DNA from: Streptomyces klenkii
Lineage (GTDB): Bacteria > Actinomycetota > Actinomycetes > Streptomycetales > Streptomycetaceae
NCBI RefSeq assembly: GCF_003626645.1
Contig: NZ_RBAM01000007.1
Location: forward strand, 186,001-250,000
Direction of reading: 5' to 3'
Length of the DNA stretch: 64,000 bases
Positions 23,473 through 31,109 of this stretch are shown here, piece after piece. Within the stretch, counting starts at the first letter, position 1; each line of letters starts with the position of its first letter. The position numbers and the translations under genes were made by a program. The notes below the pieces were generated by a model. The model saw only the letters and a list, made by a program, of their open reading frames with translations. It had not been told where the DNA came from and ran no database searches.

Positions 23473-23614
23473 GAGGCACGTGCTCCGGGTTGCGGAAGCG
23501 CGTGCTCCGGGCTGAGGAACACGCGCTGCTGTACGCCGCTATACGTTCCGACAAGCCGTCGGCAAGATGTTGCGTCGGCGGCTGCGGGCGTGGTCTGCTG
23601 GTAGGCAGAGACAC

Positions 23615-23632
23615 GGTTAGGTCTACCTAACC
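23615..23632. promoter_or_regulatory. Iron-box-like perfect palindrome upstream of the 54-residue protein
   Basis: GGTTAGGT-CT-ACCTAACC is a perfect 18-bp palindrome 27 bp before the ATG at 23660. The hexamers TTAGGT and ACCTAA are those of actinobacterial IdeR/DmdR iron boxes, but the spacing is 2 bp instead of 7. Either a variant metalloregulator site or another factor's operator. Confidence 0.5.
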
Positions 23633-23659
23633 TTGCCCAGTTGCCCCCCAGGAGGCACC

Positions 23660-23824
23660 ATGCCGGCCCCAGAGCAGCAGACGCAGTCCGGGACCCGCTC
23701 GGAAGAGCGGCCTCCGTCGACGTCGATGCGTGACCTGCTGGCTTCCTGCGCGGCGGCGGACGCGGTGTCGAAACCGCCGCGGGCGCCGGAGGCGCCCGAT
23801 GAAGATGAACAGGACGCCGCATAA
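23660..23824 (+). CDS. Small hydrophilic protein of unknown function
   Basis: 54 residues from an ATG with AGGAGG six bases upstream, a strong sign of a real gene. The sequence is Pro/Glu/Ala-rich, with a central conserved-looking helix STSMRDLLASCAAADAVS containing one Cys, and an acidic end (PDEDEQDAA). No signal peptide or membrane segment. It sits alone behind the 23615-23632 palindrome. It could be a small regulatory protein or a peptide precursor; there is no modification enzyme beside it to support the latter. Confidence 0.65.
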   Translation: MPAPEQQTQSGTRSEERPPSTSMRDLLASCAAADAVSKPPRAPEAPDEDEQDAA

Positions 23825-23850
23825 ATTCAGCCTGTCCGGCGTTTGAGAAC
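23824..23850 (+). repeat. Copy of a dispersed 27-bp intergenic repeat
   Basis: Same element as 47069-47094 and, inverted, 2899-2925. It is followed at 23882-23904 and 23906-23928 by a perfect 23-bp tandem duplication (core CAGCCCCGCTCGCGGG). Confidence 0.65.
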
Positions 23851-23947
23851 GACGCGCGTCAGCGCGGACAGGGGTCCGGGGCGCAGCCCCGCTCGCGGGA
23901 AAGGACGCAGCCCCGCTCGCGGGAAAGGGCGCGGCCGGGGAGAACCC

Positions 23948-24559
23948 CTACGCGACCACGACCACCTTCGTGCCGTTCAGCGCGAAGTCCCACATCGCCC
24001 GCCCGTCCGCAGGCGTCTCCCGCACCGCACCCGTCTTCTTGCCCGCGGCCGCCGGATCCGGCAGGGAGCCGTCCACCGCCGCGCTGAAGCCGAAGACGAC
24101 CCCCGCCGGGTTGGTGTGGAACCGCACCACGTGCTCGATGGCCTTGCCGTCGGAGCCGGTCCCCGTGGCGGACCGCGAGGTCACCGCGTAGGGCCCGGGC
24201 ACCGGGTTCACCGCGCTCGGCGCCACCTCGAAGCTGTGCGTCGCCTTGCCGTCGGCGCCGACCAGCCACACCCGCTTCTGCCCGACCGCGTAGACGACCC
24301 GCTTGCCCGCGCCGGAGCCGGCCGGCACCTCCGGGAGGGCGGCCTGCGCGCCGCTGTCCTTGCCGGAGCCGTCGCCGGTGCCCGCGCCGGCGGGGTCGTC
24401 CTTGCCCTTGTCCTCGTCCTTGGCGGCGCCCGGAGGGCTCGCGTGCGAGGCCTGCGGCTTATCGGGCGCGGCCTCGGCCTGGAAGGCGAGGAAACCGACT
24501 CCCGCGAGGGCCGCCGCGGTGAGCGCGGCCACGATGACCCCCGAGCTGCTGCGTGCCAC
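23948..24559 (-). CDS. Exported L,D-transpeptidase-like protein lacking the catalytic Cys
   Basis: 203 residues. An N-terminal hydrophobic segment (GVIVAALTAAALAGVGFLAF) acts as signal or anchor. A Pro/Gly/Lys-rich linker follows, then a ~110-residue domain that reads like a YkuD fold (RVVYAVGQKRVWLVGADG, VPGPYAVTSRSATG, VVRFHTNPAGVVFGFSAAVDG). The SHGC-type active-site Cys and His of L,D-transpeptidases are not present near RETPADGRAMWDFA. It is therefore probably a binding or structural protein at the cell wall. GTG start. It is inverted between tsaE and tsaB, which are adjacent in mycobacteria. Confidence 0.7.
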   Translation of the reverse strand: MARSSSGVIVAALTAAALAGVGFLAFQAEAAPDKPQASHASPPGAAKDEDKGKDDPAGAGTGDGSGKDSGAQAALPEVPAGSGAGKRVVYAVGQKRVWLVGADGKATHSFEVAPSAVNPVPGPYAVTSRSATGTGSDGKAIEHVVRFHTNPAGVVFGFSAAVDGSLPDPAAAGKKTGAVRETPADGRAMWDFALNGTKVVVVA

Positions 24560-24677
24560 GGCTGCGCACCCTTCTCTTCCTGCGTATCTCTTCCTGCATA
24601 CATACGCATACGGCGATGCGGTGACCGTAGCACCCGCGGCCACCCGCCCCGCGCCGCCTGCACCGGGCCCCGTGCCG

Positions 24678-24744
24678 CCCGCGACCGCGCCCCCGCGCTG
24701 CCCGCGACCGCGCCCCCGCGCTGCCTGCAACCGCGCCCCCGCGG
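24678..24744. repeat. 23-bp tandem repeat, nearly three copies
   Basis: Units at 24678-24700 and 24701-24723 are identical (core GCGACCGCGCCCCCGCG). A third at 24724-24744 is degenerate. It lies upstream of tsaB in the divergent promoter region. Confidence 0.75.
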
Positions 24745-24801
24745 CCGCCTCCCCGGCTCCTCGGGAGTCGCCCACCCCACGGCGAGCCGTAGTCTGTCAG
24801 T

Positions 24802-25470
24802 GTGCTGCTGCTCGCTCTTGATACCGCCACGCCCGCCGTCACCGTAGCCCTCCACGACGGCGACAAAGTCGTCGCCGAATCGCGTCAGGTCGACGCGCGC
24901 AGGCACGGTGAGCTGCTGCTTCCCTCCGTCGACCGGGTGCTCCGCGAAGCGGGCCACAAGCTGGACGCCGTCACGGACATCGTGGTGGGCGTCGGCCCCG
25001 GCCCGTACACCGGCCTGCGGGTCGGCATCGTCACCGCCGCCACCTTCGGCGCCGCGCTCGGCGTGCCCGTCCGCGGCCTGTGCTCGCTCGACGGCATCGC
25101 GTACGCGGCCGGGCAGGCGGGCCTGGAGGGCGAATTCGTCGTGGCGACGGACGCCCGCCGCAAGGAGGTCTACTGGGCGCGGTACGCGGACGCCCGTACC
25201 CGCGTCACCGAGCCCTCCGTGGACCGCCCGGCGGACCTGACCGAAAAGCTGGCCGGCCTGACCGTCATCGGTGCGGGCGCGGTCCTCTACGCCGACGCCT
25301 TCACGGACGTACGGGCCGACATGCCCGAGCACCAGTCCGCCGGGGCCCTGGCCTCCCTCGCCGCCGAGCGCCTGCGCACGGGCGGCGAGTTCCTCCCCGA
25401 CCAGCCGCTCTACCTCCGCCGCCCCGACGCCCAGGTCCCCGCCAACTACAAGGTGGTCACTCCCAAGTGA
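24802..25470 (+). CDS. tsaB: tRNA t6A biosynthesis protein TsaB
   Basis: 222 residues. Actin-like ASKHA fold: LLLALDTATPAVTVAL at the start, the RRHGELLLPSVDRVL block, and VGVGPGPYTGLRVGI, the TsaB signature. TsaB is the scaffold that dimerises with TsaD. GTG start. The stop overlaps the rimI start by GTGA, so tsaB-rimI-tsaD form one translationally coupled operon, as in mycobacteria. Confidence 0.95.
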   Translation: MLLLALDTATPAVTVALHDGDKVVAESRQVDARRHGELLLPSVDRVLREAGHKLDAVTDIVVGVGPGPYTGLRVGIVTAATFGAALGVPVRGLCSLDGIAYAAGQAGLEGEFVVATDARRKEVYWARYADARTRVTEPSVDRPADLTEKLAGLTVIGAGAVLYADAFTDVRADMPEHQSAGALASLAAERLRTGGEFLPDQPLYLRRPDAQVPANYKVVTPK

Positions 25471-25976
25471 CCACGAACGTGCGTGTCCGCGAGATGCGCT
25501 GGTGGGACATCGGGCCGGTGCTGGAGCTGGAGCGCGCGCTGTTCCCGGACGACGCCTGGTCCAAGGGGCTGTTCTGGTCCGAGCTGGCGCACGCGCGCGG
25601 CCCGGGCGCCACGCGCCGCTACGTGGTCGCCGAGGGCGGCGACGGCCGCGTCGTCGGCTACGCCGGCCTGGCGGCGATCGACGGCACGGGCGACGTCCAG
25701 ACCATCGCCGTCGCCCAGGAGCACTGGAGCACCGGCCTCGGCTCCCGGCTGCTGCGCGAGCTCCTGACCGCCGCGACCGACTTCGAGTGCCGCGAGGTGC
25801 TCCTCGAAGTGCGGGTCGACAACACCCGCGCCCAGCGCCTGTACGAACGCTTCGGCTTCGAAGGCGTCGGCGTGCGCCGCGGCTACTACCAGCCCGGCAA
25901 CGTCGACGCCCTCGTGATGCGCCTCTCCGATCCCCTCTCCGCAGTGCAAGGAATGACCCATGGCTCGCAAGGCTGA
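25467..25976 (+). CDS. rimI: Ribosomal protein S18 alanine N-acetyltransferase
   Basis: 169 residues, GNAT fold. It starts VRVREMRWWDIGPVLELER, with acetyl-CoA loop QEHWSTGLGSRLLRELL and the RimI end RLYERFGFEGVGVRRGYYQP. RimI acetylates the N-terminal Ala of S18. The GTG start overlaps tsaB (GTGA), and its end overlaps the tsaD start by 17 bases. Operon with t6A genes is conserved in actinobacteria. Confidence 0.93.
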   Translation: MTTNVRVREMRWWDIGPVLELERALFPDDAWSKGLFWSELAHARGPGATRRYVVAEGGDGRVVGYAGLAAIDGTGDVQTIAVAQEHWSTGLGSRLLRELLTAATDFECREVLLEVRVDNTRAQRLYERFGFEGVGVRRGYYQPGNVDALVMRLSDPLSAVQGMTHGSQG

Positions 25977-27114
25977 CGAACCCCTCGTCCTCGGCATCGA
26001 GACCTCGTGCGACGAGACCGGCGTCGGCATCGTCCGCGGGCACACCCTGCTCGCCGACGCGGTCGCCTCCAGCGTGGACGAGCACGCGCGCTTCGGCGGC
26101 GTCGTCCCCGAGGTGGCGAGCCGCGCCCACCTGGAGGCGATGGTCCCGACCATCCAGCGCGCGCTGGACGAGGCCGGCGTCTCCGCGAAGGACCTCGACG
26201 GCATCGCGGTCACGGCGGGCCCGGGGCTCGCGGGCGCGCTGCTGGTGGGCGTCTCGGCGGCGAAGGCGTACGCGTACGCGCTGGGCAAGCCCCTGTACGG
26301 CGTGAACCACCTGGCCTCCCACATCTGCGTCGACCAGCTGGAGCACGGCCCGCTGCCGGAGCCGACGATGGCCCTGCTGGTCAGCGGCGGCCACTCCTCC
26401 CTGCTGCTCGCCCCCGACATCACCTCCGACGTCCGCCCGCTCGGCTCGACCATCGACGACGCGGCGGGCGAGGCCTTCGACAAGGTCGCCCGCGTCCTGA
26501 ACCTCGGCTTCCCCGGCGGCCCGGTCATCGACCGCTACGCCCGCGAGGGCAACCCGGACGCCATCCGCTTCCCCCGCGGCCTCACCGGCTCCCGCGACCC
26601 CGCCTACGACTTCTCCTTCTCCGGCCTGAAGACGGCCGTGGCCCGCTGGATCGAGGCCAAGCGCGCGGCGGGCGAGGAGGTGCCGGTCGCGGACGTGGCC
26701 GCGTCGTTCCAGGAGGCCGTCGTGGACGTCCTCACGCGCAAGGCCGTCCGCGCGTGCAAGGACGAAGGCGTCGACCACCTGATGATCGGCGGCGGCGTGG
26801 CGGCGAACACGCGCCTGCGGGCGATGGCCCAGCGGCGCTGCGAGGACGCGGGCATCACGCTCCGCGTGCCGCGGCCGAAGCTGTGCACGGACAACGGGGC
26901 GATGGTGGCGGCGCTGGGCGCGGAGATGGTGGCGCGGGGACGCTCGGCGTCGTCGTGGGAGCTGTCGGCGGACAGCTCGCTGCCGGTGACGGAGACGCAT
27001 GTGCCGGCGGAGGAGGGCCATGGGCACTCGCACGGCCATTCTCACGGCCACGGTCACGCCCATGACCACGACCACGTTCACGAACTGAGCAAGAAGAACC
27101 TGTACGAGTCGTAG
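25960..27114 (+). CDS. tsaD: tRNA N6-adenosine threonylcarbamoyltransferase, with a His-rich tail
   Basis: 384 residues. Catalytic subunit that transfers threonylcarbamoyl to tRNA A37. It has GIETSCDETGVGIV, TAGPGLAGALLVG, the iron-binding pair in NHLASH, LVSGGHSSLLL, DFSFSGLKTAV and GGGVAANTRLR. The last ~25 residues before the end form a His/Gly/Asp tail (GHSHGHSHGHGHAHDHDHVH), outside the family core. It could hold Zn or Ni. GroEL1 in this window also ends in a His tail. Overlaps rimI. Confidence 0.95.
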   Translation: MARKADEPLVLGIETSCDETGVGIVRGHTLLADAVASSVDEHARFGGVVPEVASRAHLEAMVPTIQRALDEAGVSAKDLDGIAVTAGPGLAGALLVGVSAAKAYAYALGKPLYGVNHLASHICVDQLEHGPLPEPTMALLVSGGHSSLLLAPDITSDVRPLGSTIDDAAGEAFDKVARVLNLGFPGGPVIDRYAREGNPDAIRFPRGLTGSRDPAYDFSFSGLKTAVARWIEAKRAAGEEVPVADVAASFQEAVVDVLTRKAVRACKDEGVDHLMIGGGVAANTRLRAMAQRRCEDAGITLRVPRPKLCTDNGAMVAALGAEMVARGRSASSWELSADSSLPVTETHVPAEEGHGHSHGHSHGHGHAHDHDHVHELSKKNLYES

Positions 27115-27150
27115 AACGAACCAGACGAACCAAACGACCAAACGAATCAA
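27115..27150. repeat. AT-richer ACGAACCAA-type tandem repeat
   Basis: About four drifted copies of a 9-bp ACGAACCAA unit fill the gap between tsaD and the next gene. This is unusually low-GC for the window. Confidence 0.55.
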
Positions 27151-27154
27151 TTCG

Positions 27155-27778
27155 ATGGGTATAGCGAAGCTGCCACCGCCACCACCGCCGTGGCACCTGA
27201 GCACATGGCCGACGCGCGAGGCCATGCTGGCGGACCGGTCGAGGGCGCTGGACGCCCTCATCCGGAAGACGCTGTCGCCGGGCCGCCTGCTGCTGACGTG
27301 GCTCCTGACGTGCGTGTTCGTGCTGGGCTGGACGTTCGCGGTCCTGGGCCTGCAATCCGTGGTCGAAGGCGGGATCTCTTACGTCTACGCGGCGGCGTTC
27401 CTGATCCTGGCGGCGGGCGCGGCGATCCCGTCACTGCTGGGTATCCGCGCCGGCCTCCGGACCGGGAAGGAAGCCCGGCGGCGGCTGCGCCTGTGGGCGG
27501 CGCTGGACCGCGACGCGGTGCACGACGCGGGCCTGGAGGCGGGCGGCCGCGTGTGGTTCTGGCTGCTGATGTCACTGCTGCCGTGCGCGGGCGCGCTGGT
27601 GGTCGGGGGCGCGTTCGTCCAGGAGGTACTGACGACGGCCGGCGCCCCGAAGGACGGCTCGTCCCTGGCCTACGCGTGGGGCCTGACGGCCCCGCTGGCG
27701 GCGGCAGGCGCGTACGGCGTGGCCACCGCCCTGACCCACCGCCGCTGGTTCCGCTCCCTCAACCGGCAGCGGCGCTGA
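27155..27778 (+). CDS. Multi-pass membrane protein of unknown function
   Basis: 207 residues. A proline run (KLPPPPPPWH) opens the protein. Four hydrophobic segments follow: two between residues 48 and 95, two between 132 and 190, separated by a basic cytoplasmic loop (GLRTGKEARRRLRLW). No motif of a known transporter or enzyme. It follows tsaD with 40 bp between and may be cotranscribed. Hypothetical. Confidence 0.65.
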   Translation: MGIAKLPPPPPPWHLSTWPTREAMLADRSRALDALIRKTLSPGRLLLTWLLTCVFVLGWTFAVLGLQSVVEGGISYVYAAAFLILAAGAAIPSLLGIRAGLRTGKEARRRLRLWAALDRDAVHDAGLEAGGRVWFWLLMSLLPCAGALVVGGAFVQEVLTTAGAPKDGSSLAYAWGLTAPLAAAGAYGVATALTHRRWFRSLNRQRR

Positions 27779-27830
27779 GCGTATTCTGGCGAGGGAGCGG
27801 ACAGGGCAGGCGGTTGGGGAGGAGCCGGAC

Positions 27831-28196
27831 ATGGAGTGGCTCTGGTGGGTGCTGATCTTCTTCGGCGTGGGCGGCTTCACCAAGGCCGCCGACACCGCCC
27901 GCACGGCCCTGCGCACCCGCCATGAACGCAAGCTGGAGCTCCTGGAGACGGAGCGCGCAGAGCGCGCGGCCCTGGAGGCCGCCTCCAAGCCGCCCCAGCC
28001 CATATGCGGCTGCACACACCATCTGGCCAAGCACGACAAGCAGGGCAAGTGCCATGAGGCGGTGGAGACTCCGGTCTCCTGGGACGCGGAGAAGAAGCCG
28101 ACGTCGTACGAACTGCGCCAGTGCAACTGCCAGCAGTACGTGGGACCGCAGCCGCTGACGACGTTCTACGCGGAGGATCTGACGGACCTGGCGTGA
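27831..28196 (+). CDS. Small membrane-anchored protein with Cys/His cluster
   Basis: 121 residues. One N-terminal membrane helix (WLWWVLIFFGVGGF), then a charged coiled-coil-like helix (RHERKLELLETERAERAALEA). Then a compact Cys/His region: CGCTHH, KCH and CNC. The spacing would suit one or two structural zinc ions. A GGGGAGGAG lies upstream of the ATG. No known family recognised. Confidence 0.65.
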   Translation: MEWLWWVLIFFGVGGFTKAADTARTALRTRHERKLELLETERAERAALEAASKPPQPICGCTHHLAKHDKQGKCHEAVETPVSWDAEKKPTSYELRQCNCQQYVGPQPLTTFYAEDLTDLA

Positions 28197-28236
28197 GGGT
28201 GCGACGGCCGTTCAGAGGTGCTGGAACTGCTGCTGG

Positions 28237-28389
28237 TCACCGGCGCTCGGCCTCCGGGGCGGCGCCCGGGAAGGGCGCGAACTCCGCGACGGCGGTGTGG
28301 GCCGCGTCCGGGGACTCGGCCGCGGCGACCGCCGCGCGGAGGTCGTCCGGGGTGTGCCCGGACGGTTCTTCCGGCGCGGCGGTGTTCAC
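28237..28389 (-). CDS. Small hypothetical protein coupled to the upstream gene
   Basis: 50 residues from a GTG that overlaps the stop of the 28386-28604 gene (GTGA). Ala/Glu/Pro-rich, with a helix DDLRAAVAAAESPDAAHTAV. Nothing recognisable; the tight overlap is the main support for it being real. Confidence 0.45.
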   Translation of the reverse strand: MNTAAPEEPSGHTPDDLRAAVAAAESPDAAHTAVAEFAPFPGAAPEAERR

Positions 28390-28604
28390 ACGAGCCTCCG
28401 CATACGGTTCGCCTCGATGACGCGGGCGCGCAGGTAGACGCGGAGGGACGTCACCTCGGTCGCCTCGACCGGGCAGTCCCATGCGGCGCCCCCGTTGGGC
28501 GGCCGTAGACGCACCAAATCCACGGCGTGTGCGGTGACTTGACCGACCTCATCGATCCGCGTGTCGATGACGTACGCCCCGAGAGGCGGAATTTCCTTGT
28601 TCAC
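28386..28604 (-). CDS. Small beta-rich hypothetical protein
   Basis: 72 residues from a GTG. Sequence GAYVIDTRIDEVGQV then LVRLRPPNGGAAWDCP reads like short actinobacterial proteins found near HTH regulators in integrative elements. No catalytic motif. First of a two-gene overlapping pair on the minus strand, in the 28.2-31.5 kb accessory patch. Confidence 0.6.
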   Translation of the reverse strand: MNKEIPPLGAYVIDTRIDEVGQVTAHAVDLVRLRPPNGGAAWDCPVEATEVTSLRVYLRARVIEANRMRRLV

Positions 28605-29037
28605 GCTATCCAGGGTTATGGCCCGTCGTCAGCCTGGGGAGAAACCTTCGCGGTACGAGGCGCGTGGGTACCGTTGATCTTGGCGGGAAGGTGCGGCGCG
28701 GTGACGAGTATGAACTCTCAACCGCTGATGACCTGGCGAAAGCGATGGAACAGGGCCACGCGGCGAGCTGACCGCGCTTCGGGATCCGGGATCCGAGTTC
28801 CGAGTTCCGAGCGTTCTTTCCATGGAATGGGTGGGGAGATAACCCACCCACCCTCCCTCCGCGCGCATCGCGCGAGGGAGGGGCCAACCGCCCCGCATAC
28901 CACACGAGTTCACTTTCGGCGACCCGGTTGCGACGAACGGTCACGGCCCTCTAGCGTTCGCAGCAACAAATCAGCCCCGGCAGGTGCGCCAACACCTCAC
29001 CGGGGCCTGACCATCACGATCGAACAGGCTCGATCCC
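28605..29037. other. 433-bp non-coding stretch with repeats and hairpins
   Basis: No convincing gene. Heptamers GGGATCC and GAGTTCC each occur twice in tandem (28781-28808). Two hairpins follow: GGGTGGG/CCCACCC (28829-28849) and a CCCTCCCTC/GAGGGAGGG stem (28851-28882). Two short frames (28618-28677 and 28664-28771) read like a broken small gene. A further hairpin lies at 28974-29006. Confidence 0.5.
28974..29006 (+). promoter_or_regulatory. 5-prime hairpin before the HTH/zinc-finger gene
   Basis: GCCCCGGCAGGTG pairs with CACCTCACCGGGGC around a six-base loop, 31 bases before ATG 29038. A possible attenuator or RNA stabiliser in the leader. Confidence 0.5.
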
Positions 29038-29931
29038 ATGGCTGACGCCAACTCTAGCGCCGACGCGCGCGCCGTATCCGCCCACCCCCAGGCCAAGCCC
29101 GGCTACGGCAAACGAAGCGCCCCCGACCAGCACCGCCGCACCGCCAAAGACTTCGCGCACCTCCCGCCCCGCGAGGCGTCGATCGCCGCATTCATCGACC
29201 GCCTGCCCGAAGGCGCGGCCATGGATGCGAAAACCCTTGCGGCTCACCTCCCCTCCTACGGCCAGGCGGCCTGCCTCACCGCGCTCCGCCGCCTGTCGGC
29301 CGCAGGCCACCTCCGCAGGGTGAGGGAGCGGATCAAGGATGACGGCGGCAGCACGCACTGGGTGACCCGTACGTACTTCTCCCGCACGGCGCGGGACGAC
29401 GCCTGGTGGGCGGACCTCCAGGCGGGCAACGTGCCCAAGCCGCCCGTTCAACCGCAATCGCCGTCGCAACCGGCAGCAAAACCGCCCCGCTCGCAGGCGT
29501 ACGAGGCGCTCGCGCTGGCCGGCCGCATGGACCCGCGCATGACGCTGTCCGCCAAGGACTGCGCCGCGCTGGAGCCCCTCGCGGAGGAGTGGCTGGCGAG
29601 GGGCTCGACCCCGGCGGACGTCGCGCGGGAACTCACCGCCGGCCTGCCGCCGGAGGTCCACCACGCCACCGCTCTGGCCCGCCGCCGCTTGCGGGACAAG
29701 CTCCCGCCGGAGCGGCCGGCGCAGCCGCCGCCGGGGCGGACCCTCCGCATCCTGGAGTGCACGGTCTGCCGCCTTCCGGGCCGCCCGGAGGCCCTCCCGG
29801 GCGGCCTCTGCCGCGACTGCCGCGGCGAACCGGCCCCGTACGTCCCCGAGGCCGTCCCCGCGACGGAAATCCACCGCCGAGCCGCCGCCATCCGCGTAAA
29901 CCTCCGCACCCTCGAAAGGAGCACCAGGTGA
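29038..29931 (+). CDS. HTH and zinc-finger-like protein typical of Streptomyces mobile regions
   Basis: 297 residues. The N-terminal third has a winged-HTH-like segment (AAMDAKTLAAHLPSYGQAA, then CLTALRRLSAAGHLRRVRE). The middle is Pro/Gln-rich. The C-terminus carries a CxxC...CxxC pair (CTVCRL...CRDCRG) that could bind zinc. Likely DNA-binding; its role is unknown. Preceded by a leader hairpin and followed by the Uma2 nuclease gene; accessory context. Confidence 0.65.
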   Translation: MADANSSADARAVSAHPQAKPGYGKRSAPDQHRRTAKDFAHLPPREASIAAFIDRLPEGAAMDAKTLAAHLPSYGQAACLTALRRLSAAGHLRRVRERIKDDGGSTHWVTRTYFSRTARDDAWWADLQAGNVPKPPVQPQSPSQPAAKPPRSQAYEALALAGRMDPRMTLSAKDCAALEPLAEEWLARGSTPADVARELTAGLPPEVHHATALARRRLRDKLPPERPAQPPPGRTLRILECTVCRLPGRPEALPGGLCRDCRGEPAPYVPEAVPATEIHRRAAAIRVNLRTLERSTR

Positions 29932-29987
29932 GTGTTCAGGAATTGCCTCAGGTCATAGAGGCACCATGGAGGGGAGGAGGCGACGCC

Positions 29988-30566
29988 ATGACCCCTACGT
30001 CCGCCCATCGGCCGCAGATGCTCGTCGAGGACTTCGAGCGGATCGCCAGTTCGGCGCCGGAAACCGTGACGCTGGAACTCATCAACGGGAAGCTGGAGGT
30101 CAAGCCTGTGCCGGACGGGGATCACGGGGAGATCTACATGTGGCTGCTGGAGCAGTGCATGCAGCAACGCCCCGACCTGCGGCTCTACCCGGATCGGGGC
30201 CTGAAGACCGAGGGCTACCGCCAGGGGCGTTCGCGGCCGGACGGCGCCCTTGCGCCACGAAGGCACTTCACCGGTTACGGCGAGTGGGCCGATCCCGCGG
30301 CCGTTCTGATGACGGTCGAGATCACGTCGTACGACTCGGACACCGATCTGCGTGACCGCAAGGAGAAGCGCGACGGCTACGCGGCAGCGGATATCCCGGT
30401 CTACCTCCTTGTTGACCGCAACGAGTCAACTGTCGTCGTCTACAGCGAGCCGCGGGGCGGTAAGTACCGGATTCACAGGTCGTACCCCTACGGGGACGTG
30501 ATCAAGATCCCCGCCCCGGTAGGCGTCACGCTGGAGACGGAAGAGCTGAAGGACTTCGCCAACTGA
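29988..30566 (+). CDS. Uma2-family (DUF820) putative endonuclease
   Basis: 192 residues. The PD-(D/E)XK-type layout is visible: ELINGKLEVKP, SRPDGALAP (catalytic Asp), LMTVEITSYDSDTD (Glu) and REKRDGYAAADIPVYLLVDR (Lys). Many actinobacteria carry dozens of such genes, often in accessory DNA; cellular role unsettled. ATG 29988 is strongly supported by GGAGGGGAGGAGG just upstream, although the frame is open 20 codons further back to a GTG overlapping the previous stop. Confidence 0.85.
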   Translation: MTPTSAHRPQMLVEDFERIASSAPETVTLELINGKLEVKPVPDGDHGEIYMWLLEQCMQQRPDLRLYPDRGLKTEGYRQGRSRPDGALAPRRHFTGYGEWADPAAVLMTVEITSYDSDTDLRDRKEKRDGYAAADIPVYLLVDRNESTVVVYSEPRGGKYRIHRSYPYGDVIKIPAPVGVTLETEELKDFAN

Positions 30567-30575
30567 TCCGGCCCG

Positions 30576-30585
30576 GGGGGGGGGC
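30576..30585. repeat. Run of ten G
   Basis: A G10 homopolymer between the Uma2 gene and the convergent hypothetical gene. Length could vary by slippage or be a sequencing error. Confidence 0.8.
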
Positions 30586-30586
30586 C

Positions 30587-30988
30587 TCACACGCCCCCCA
30601 ACGCCGTCGGCCCCCGGAGCGCATTCCCCCGCACCGGCTCCGCCGCCTGCGAGGGCACCCCGTATTCGGCCACGAGCGACCGCAACTCCTCCGCCACGCC
30701 CGCCCGCTGTTCCGCCGGAAGCCCCTCCAGCAGCGTCTCGAAGCGGTCCTGCCAGACGGCCTCCTGGCGGTCACGTATCCGTACGAGCTCTCCGGACGCC
30801 GCCGCGGCCTTCAGCGCGACGGCCGTGCGGTCGAGCCGCTCCAGCTCCGCGCGCTCGCGCGCCTCGTCGCCGCGCCCGAACCAGCGGGCGACCCGCTGCC
30901 GGAGCCCGGTCCACGCGTCCGTGCCCGCCGACTGCACGACCGCCGTGCCGCTCGCCGCGGCAACCGCCGCCAGTGCCTCGCTCAGCAT
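30587..30988 (-). CDS. Hypothetical alpha-helical protein
   Basis: 133 residues. It begins MLSEALAAVAAASGTAVVQSAGTDAW, then VARWFGRGDEARERAELERLDR, a pattern I associate with the N-terminal parts of larger Streptomyces signalling or effector proteins. Here it stands alone and is followed by a G10 run, so it may be a remnant. No catalytic residues seen. Confidence 0.55.
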   Translation of the reverse strand: MLSEALAAVAAASGTAVVQSAGTDAWTGLRQRVARWFGRGDEARERAELERLDRTAVALKAAAASGELVRIRDRQEAVWQDRFETLLEGLPAEQRAGVAEELRSLVAEYGVPSQAAEPVRGNALRGPTALGGV

Positions 30989-31109
30989 CCCGCCCGCCCC
31001 CTCGTCGCAGAACGTTCCCGTGCCGGACGCGAAGGACGCTAGCGCCGAACCGCCCGCGGCAGCGCCCGTTCAGCGGGAAATACGACGATCGCCGACGCGT
31101 GGAGGCGCG

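Noticed and set aside
23615..23632. Calling the palindrome a true DmdR/IdeR iron box
   Set aside because: The hexamers match but the spacing is 2 bp instead of 7, so only iron-box-like is supported.
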